Assembly: GCA_014529385.2 (NCBI GenBank)
Contig: CM043960.1
Coordinates: 71,933,910-71,997,909 of the forward strand
Direction of reading: 5' to 3'
From: Adiantum capillus-veneris
Lineage: Eukaryota > Streptophyta > Polypodiopsida > Polypodiales > Pteridaceae
Length of the DNA stretch: 64,000 nt
Within the stretch, counting starts at the first letter, position 1, and each line of letters opens with the position of its first letter. Positions 61,688 to 64,000 of this stretch are shown in pieces. The notes under the pieces were generated by a model that was not told the DNA's origin, made no database searches, and saw only the letters and a list, made by a program, of their open reading frames with translations. A program made the position numbers and the translations under genes.

Positions 61688-62617
61688 TCTTACAAGATAA
61701 GCCTTTAAGGCCCGGTTGCACAAAGGTAAAAGTTGCTTTAATAACAATTAGTTCACATAACAAATTTAAATAGCTAAATCTGGTATGAATTTGATAAAAC
61801 ATTACTTTGTCTGCAATAACAGGAATCTTCCGACCATTACTCATTGGCACAATTGCCATCCTTCCAACGTACTTTGCATAGCGTTCATCCTGCATATAAA
61901 AGCCTGAGTGAATTCAATATAAGACCTTCGATGCACAGCCCTACTACAAATTGAAAAAGAAACTAATAACTAACAATATCAACTATCACAAAATACAATA
62001 ACACTGTCATATAATAGAAAACAACACTAAACCTCAGGATGCACTGCGACGGCTGTGTCACCCAGCAATGTTTCTGGTCTTGTCGTTGCAATTGGCAAAT
62101 AGTCATCCCTTAAAAGCAAACAGAAAGTAATCATGACTAGTCTGGAAACAAGGCTTGCACAATATTAAAAGCTGACAGAGTTGAAATAGGTTTTATCAAA
62201 AGCCCTACGGAAAAAGAAAACCTCTTATCTAACTACTCTCTGTGTTCATGTTTCAGTATTTTCAATAGGCTATTCCCATCCCAATTTATCATAAATGCAG
62301 TCAACTTCATAAAAACTTGATATGCAGCTATACTGTAGCACTAGCAAATAGATACAGTAAATGATCGAGCAGAAACCTTATACATTTTCATCTGCTAGGT
62401 TACCACATTAATCTACAGCCTCAGTCCTAGTTGATTAGCAGCCCACAAACCCCCTGGTTTAACCATCAGGACACCTTCTTAAGCAATCTCAAAACAGGAC
62501 CCTTGAGATAGCATAGCAGGACATCATTAAGCCTGAAATAAAGCATTACCTGCCACCATCAGCAATTGGATATTTGAAAAAATAAAGGCTCCCTGGTTCT
62601 TCTGAGTACTCCACTTC
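33205..62617 (-). CDS. EMB2247: Organellar valyl-tRNA synthetase, 19 visible exons, 5' end missing
   Basis: Class I aminoacyl-tRNA synthetase charging tRNA-Val; the sequence follows the bacterial-type plant enzyme of chloroplasts and mitochondria (Arabidopsis EMB2247). Exons (- strand): 62617-62550, 62108-62033, 61889-61806, 37999-37851, 37153-37036, 36965-36849, 36248-36031, 35928-35839, 35762-35651, 35551-35438, 35329-35192, 34949-34899, 34814-34702, 34529-34382, 34306-34202, 34125-34024, 33799-33727, 33596-33430 and 33336-33205. Phases agree throughout: 725 codons, no stop before 33205. Visible are the editing domain ([20 protein letters not shown], then [17 protein letters not shown]), [37 protein letters not shown], the [10 protein letters not shown] signature and the anticodon-binding domain (ADWYIEASK). 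A C-terminal coiled coil (about 33596-33205) ends it. The HIGH box and transit peptide should lie upstream and were not found before 64000. The intron 61805-38000 is about 23.8 kb and full of retroelements. Confidence 0.93.
38017..38338. repeat. 161-bp tandem duplication at the LINE/intron junction
   Basis: CAGTTAGAACAACTAGCACA starts at 38017 and again at 38178. Each copy contains ValRS intron sequence followed by about 40 bases of LINE-A (CATACCCACACACCCAGCC), so the duplication happened after the LINE arrived. Confidence 0.9.
38129..41831 (+). mobile_element. LINE-A copy, 5'-truncated, interrupted by a solo LTR
   Basis: Starts in the connector ([21 protein letters not shown] at 38357). 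It continues through [38 protein letters not shown] and the RT (39224-39700: [30 protein letters not shown]). An LTR occupies 40063-40693 and the C-terminal region continues to [13 protein letters not shown]. The 3' end carries CATAGGTCATTTTGGCC and CATTTCATTC followed by about nine CT units. It contains a C tract (about 38583-38596) and several stops and frameshifts, so it is dead. It lies in the ValRS intron, antisense to that gene. Confidence 0.9.
40063..40693. mobile_element. Solo LTR of a Ty3/Gypsy relative
   Basis: Begins TGTCACAAACTGGTGACGTG and ends TCCGTTACA. It shares GGGGCTCTGCTTTTGGCATC, CATCTGGACGCAGAGTCTG, GGGGCGCCAGTCTTTGGGG and the closing GATTCTTGACTTGGA block with the LTRs at 48792 and 54811, but is longer and diverged in its first half. 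No internal region is attached. It interrupts the LINE between GACAGATAC and CGCTCGCC. A fossil left by LTR-LTR recombination. Confidence 0.88.
41832..42646 (+). mobile_element. LINE-A fragment, C-terminal part
   Basis: Begins directly after the CT tail of the previous copy with a 38-base unit (GGGGAGATGACATCATGGTT and following) present twice. It continues through the Cys/His region ([19 protein letters not shown], in the open stretch 42074-42565) to MKEIDEI, where it stops abruptly and a different part of LINE-A begins. Neither a full 3' end nor a tail is present. Confidence 0.85.
42647..45480 (+). mobile_element. LINE-A copy, 5'-truncated, with long (CT)n tail
   Basis: Starts in the region after the endonuclease ([23 protein letters not shown]), then the connector ([13 protein letters not shown]), a C tract near 43108-43120 and the RT. 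The 3' end carries CATAGGTCACTATGGCC and CATTTCATTTCATC followed by roughly 34 CT units to 45480. The long tail and the 510-residue open frame inside suggest it is the youngest copy in the array. Confidence 0.92.
43666..45198 (+). CDS. LINE-A reverse transcriptase and C-terminal region, open
   Basis: 510 open codons from [13 protein letters not shown] onward. Contains [30 protein letters not shown] (catalytic YVDD), [15 protein letters not shown] and [18 protein letters not shown] Cys/His cluster ([19 protein letters not shown]) and a basic C-terminus ([16 protein letters not shown]) follow. The N-terminal RT motifs lie upstream in another frame. Relative to the copy at 30.1-30.7 kb a stretch after FSLRRA is missing: here it jumps to [11 protein letters not shown], so an internal deletion is likely. 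The ORF runs antisense within the ValRS intron. It is part of a truncated element and probably cannot mobilise itself. Confidence 0.85.
   Translation: MDFRKAFDTVPRARLMRRLQEMGVPTELIWGTMALYRSVVGHVRTPEGLSTPVHSTIGVKQGCPLSPTLFGMYVDEVSDYIDNDGDKGAQLAGTWIPLLLYVDDIVLISESPKGMQRQLDALHTFAHESGLSVNLGKTKVMVFNTTPQWIRRSAPTFTYGQETVEYTNAYTYLGVVFSGPAFSLRRAAETWELPRNRYARIALESSRQLAIQGDTTCWYGEMTSWFQAHGFSIDRLPPFHYSLDAPSLTLIQSEITKLIRQDLTQLDTKRTWIQPTHELGTKMAFYRDHLLQLTEDGFVTRRRYMDTHLSHGIRCAIGHLRTSSHQLQIETGRYSGVPAEDRTCPLCNMEPETELHYTCRCPVYYEIRGRFHCLFREGFGPLSRVMGYEDQRCLGLFLLELRRHRDSLMNGEASQSQRQITDFFRADMGQPQKLLPQQSSPSSHTRGTLIDRAIELGKSRRPRLRRTTPHRRRLRQKIRSTLARHARRPVRLLTMEEIDEIRQRSMLDLL
45481..47905 (+). mobile_element. LINE-A 5' half: C-rich leader, ORF1 and endonuclease
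   Basis: Starts immediately after the CT tail of the preceding copy. A C-rich leader includes a run of about 50 C (45638-45690). ORF1 (from 45982) has a coiled coil ([20 protein letters not shown]) and a later basic segment ([20 protein letters not shown]). The endonuclease follows (about 46870-47650): ATWNCNGSM-like start, [35 protein letters not shown] and [20 protein letters not shown]. It breaks off in the connector (EECR) near 47905 with no RT or tail. Frame changes occur in ORF1 and the endonuclease. This is the only LINE-A copy here that shows the 5' end. Confidence 0.85.
47906..48155. other. Old ValRS intron sequence between elements
   Basis: Unique-looking DNA with no coding motif. 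It ends at the target duplication of LINE-B and continues on the far side at 61381. Confidence 0.5.
48156..48170. repeat. Target site duplication of LINE-B, left copy
   Basis: GCTATAGGTGACATT, repeated exactly at 61366-61380. Confidence 0.93.
48792..49336 (+). repeat. 5' LTR of the Gypsy element
   Basis: Starts TGTCACAAAGTGATGACGTG and ends GAGTCTGTTACG, directly before the TGGTATCAGAGC primer-binding site. It pairs with 54811-55320. Confidence 0.93.
54811..55320 (+). repeat. 3' LTR of the Gypsy element
   Basis: Starts TGTCACAAAGTGATGACGTG after a purine-rich tract and ends CTGTCTGTTACA. Slightly shorter than the 5' LTR, with an expanded GA run in the middle. Confidence 0.93.
61366..61380. 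repeat. Target site duplication of LINE-B, right copy
   Basis: GCTATAGGTGACATT, identical to 48156-48170. It borders a run of about 48 G, the LINE 5' end on the opposite strand. Confidence 0.93.
61381..61805. other. ValRS intron end with (CTTT)n
   Basis: Exon-proximal part of the giant intron. It contains about nine CTTT units at 61648-61684 and no coding sequence. Confidence 0.7.
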
Positions 62618-64000
62618 CTAACAAGCACAAAACCAAACTTGTTACGTTGTCAGGAGTTTTATGGAGTAAGGGATTGCGCATATGTACATACCCATGCATG
62701 GTGCATCGAATAAAAGATTGCCCATTTTCCCAAGCCAGGTGGTTACGTGGGGCCCACATGTGTACAGATAGGATAGCATGTACATAGTGCATCGATTTTC
62801 ACCATTACCAGTACCAGTGTGTTTTTTCTACAATAATGAGGAGTTGGTAGCGCGTAAAACTTCTCGAGGAAGCTATCCGCGGGCCAACGACATGAGGTAA
62901 GCAGGTGCGTCAGATGGCATCTAGTGGCGTCAGGAGGTCGAACGGGGTCAATATTTGCACGTGGATGAGTACGGACACAACGTGGGTGTTTCCTTGTGAT
63001 AATTATGCAGAAAGGTCATCATGAGGACCATCTTTTGAGGGCCACTTCACGTGGTGGTGGGATGCATTATTGAAAAAAGTTGAGTGCTAGGTATGCGGAT
63101 GATGCAAAAAGGTGACAACTATGCACTGCGAGGCCAGTTTTTGGCCTGTTCGGGGTCCGTTTGAGGTCATCTAAAAGGCCAAGAGTGCCCAAGCAATAAA
63201 GTTAAGTGTGGGAATTGAAAAACTGAGAGAGGACCAGAAAAAGAGTGGAGAGAAGAGGAGGAACAGCCGCAGGTGTGTATTTGCTCATTTTGGAGCCTGT
63301 TTTGGCCGTAAACTGCTCATCCGAGGTCGGATTTGAGCACTTTGACATTGTAGACTGGGGTTTTGGGCCGTTCCGGACGCAGTGGCGCTGTCCATTTTGC
63401 CAAATTCCTCATTGTTTTTTTGTTGTTTTGGCTGTGTAAGTTTCTCCTATGAGCGAAGCTTCTGCTCTAGTTTGTGATTGTATCTGGCTTATTTTACCCA
63501 TACTGTGTGAGCTATTTGCCTCATTGGTGTTGGCCCAAGCTCAATTGTATCTAAACATCAGAAATTCTCCTCTTTTGAGCTGAGTTTTTTGAGTGTGTGT
63601 GTGTGTGTATCTCTGTTTGTGGAGTGGGCAAACGGATAGTCTCTCTCCTCTCACTCCATAGGTGTGTTCCCTGTCTCGGCCAGGTGGGTTGTGTAAGCCG
63701 AGTGGTGCCCCATAGTGTGTGTGTGTGTGTATCCTTCCAAGAGTGTGTGTCGGGTCATTATAGAGACGTTTTGTGTGTTTCCATCCCGCTCACATTCTTT
63801 TGGCGCCCCTACGGAGAATCTTCTTCGAGTACCTTCAGCTTCGAGATTACAGGTTTCAGATTGCAGACTACAGGTTACAGGTTACAGGGACAGGGATAGG
63901 GACAGGGACAGGTACAAGTACAGGTGATTCACACAGGTACAGGTAGCTGGAGTACAGTGATATACTAGCAGTGGTGTCACTTACAGTTGTTGTGGGTATG
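62618..64000. other. Region upstream of the last visible ValRS exon, no gene recognised
   Basis: No further ValRS exon (HIGH box region) could be found on the - strand, so this is either another long intron or a mobile insertion cut by the window edge. The style changes after about 62830 (GC-richer, + strand). From about 63595 to 63735 there are (GT)n tracts and from 63840 to 63955 irregular repeats of ACAGG, GACAGG and ACAGGTTACAGG type. Possibly the start of a further retroelement, but no LTR pair, primer site or protein motif supports that. Confidence 0.35.

Noticed and set aside
62618-64000. Missing ValRS 5' exons
   Set aside because: No HIGH-box-like or ValRS N-terminal sequence was found on the - strand in this stretch, so no exon is claimed.

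Overview
The window looks like nuclear DNA of a land plant with a large, transposon-rich genome. GT-AG introns, a plant cell-wall gene (XTH), a bacterial-type organellar valyl-tRNA synthetase with one intron of about 23.8 kb, abundant (CT)n/(GA)n tracts and nested LINE and LTR elements all fit. A fern or other non-seed plant is my guess from the overall style; the sequence alone does not prove it. I recognise two host genes: the XTH gene (+ strand, 24311-28412, four exons, apparently intact) and the ValRS gene (- strand, 33205-62617, 19 exons visible, 5' end outside what I can recognise). Nearly everything else is mobile DNA.

Left part (1-8.4 kb and 18.3-24 kb): degenerate unknown coding sequence with a 143-bp tandem duplication, a Ty1/copia fossil (about 4.2-5.7 kb), and an old LINE. 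The LINE is cut in two, 5960-8402 and 18308-19527, by a 9.9-kb insertion. A second copia fossil and low-information repeats follow up to the XTH gene.

The most remarkable object is that insertion (about 8403-18305). It is bounded by roughly 50-bp imperfect terminal inverted repeats and carries four spliced genes in a symmetric layout. Gene A (+) encodes a BAH-like chromatin-reader protein with a ubiquitin-like C-terminus. Gene B (-) encodes a histone H3 fold, complete with an H3-like MARTK.TARK tail, fused to a Ulp1/C48-type cysteine protease and a charged tail. Gene C (+) encodes an unrecognised acidic-centred protein. Gene D (-) encodes a DDE transposase with a RAG1/Transib/CMC-like layout (D, D, CxxC, LH, GSLxxWxxQGxE). 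A and D read inward from the two ends, and B and C diverge from a shared centre that holds facing repeat units, possibly regulatory. I read this as a large DNA transposon carrying its own chromatin toolkit. To my knowledge an H3-protease fusion on a transposon is not a standard described architecture. Genes C and D read open through all visible exons; A and B each have an in-frame stop, so this copy may be recently decayed.

Right part (28.6-62 kb): a LINE family (here LINE-A) whose 3' ends run into (TC)n tracts rather than poly(A) is present in several copies. Two lie between XTH and ValRS, and a head-to-tail array lies inside the giant ValRS intron. The same intron holds a solo LTR and a separate full-length LINE (LINE-B, 48171-61365) flanked by a 15-bp target duplication. 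A Ty3/Gypsy element (48792-55320) sits inside LINE-B. The ValRS reading frame stays open and phase-consistent across the 19 visible exons despite this load.
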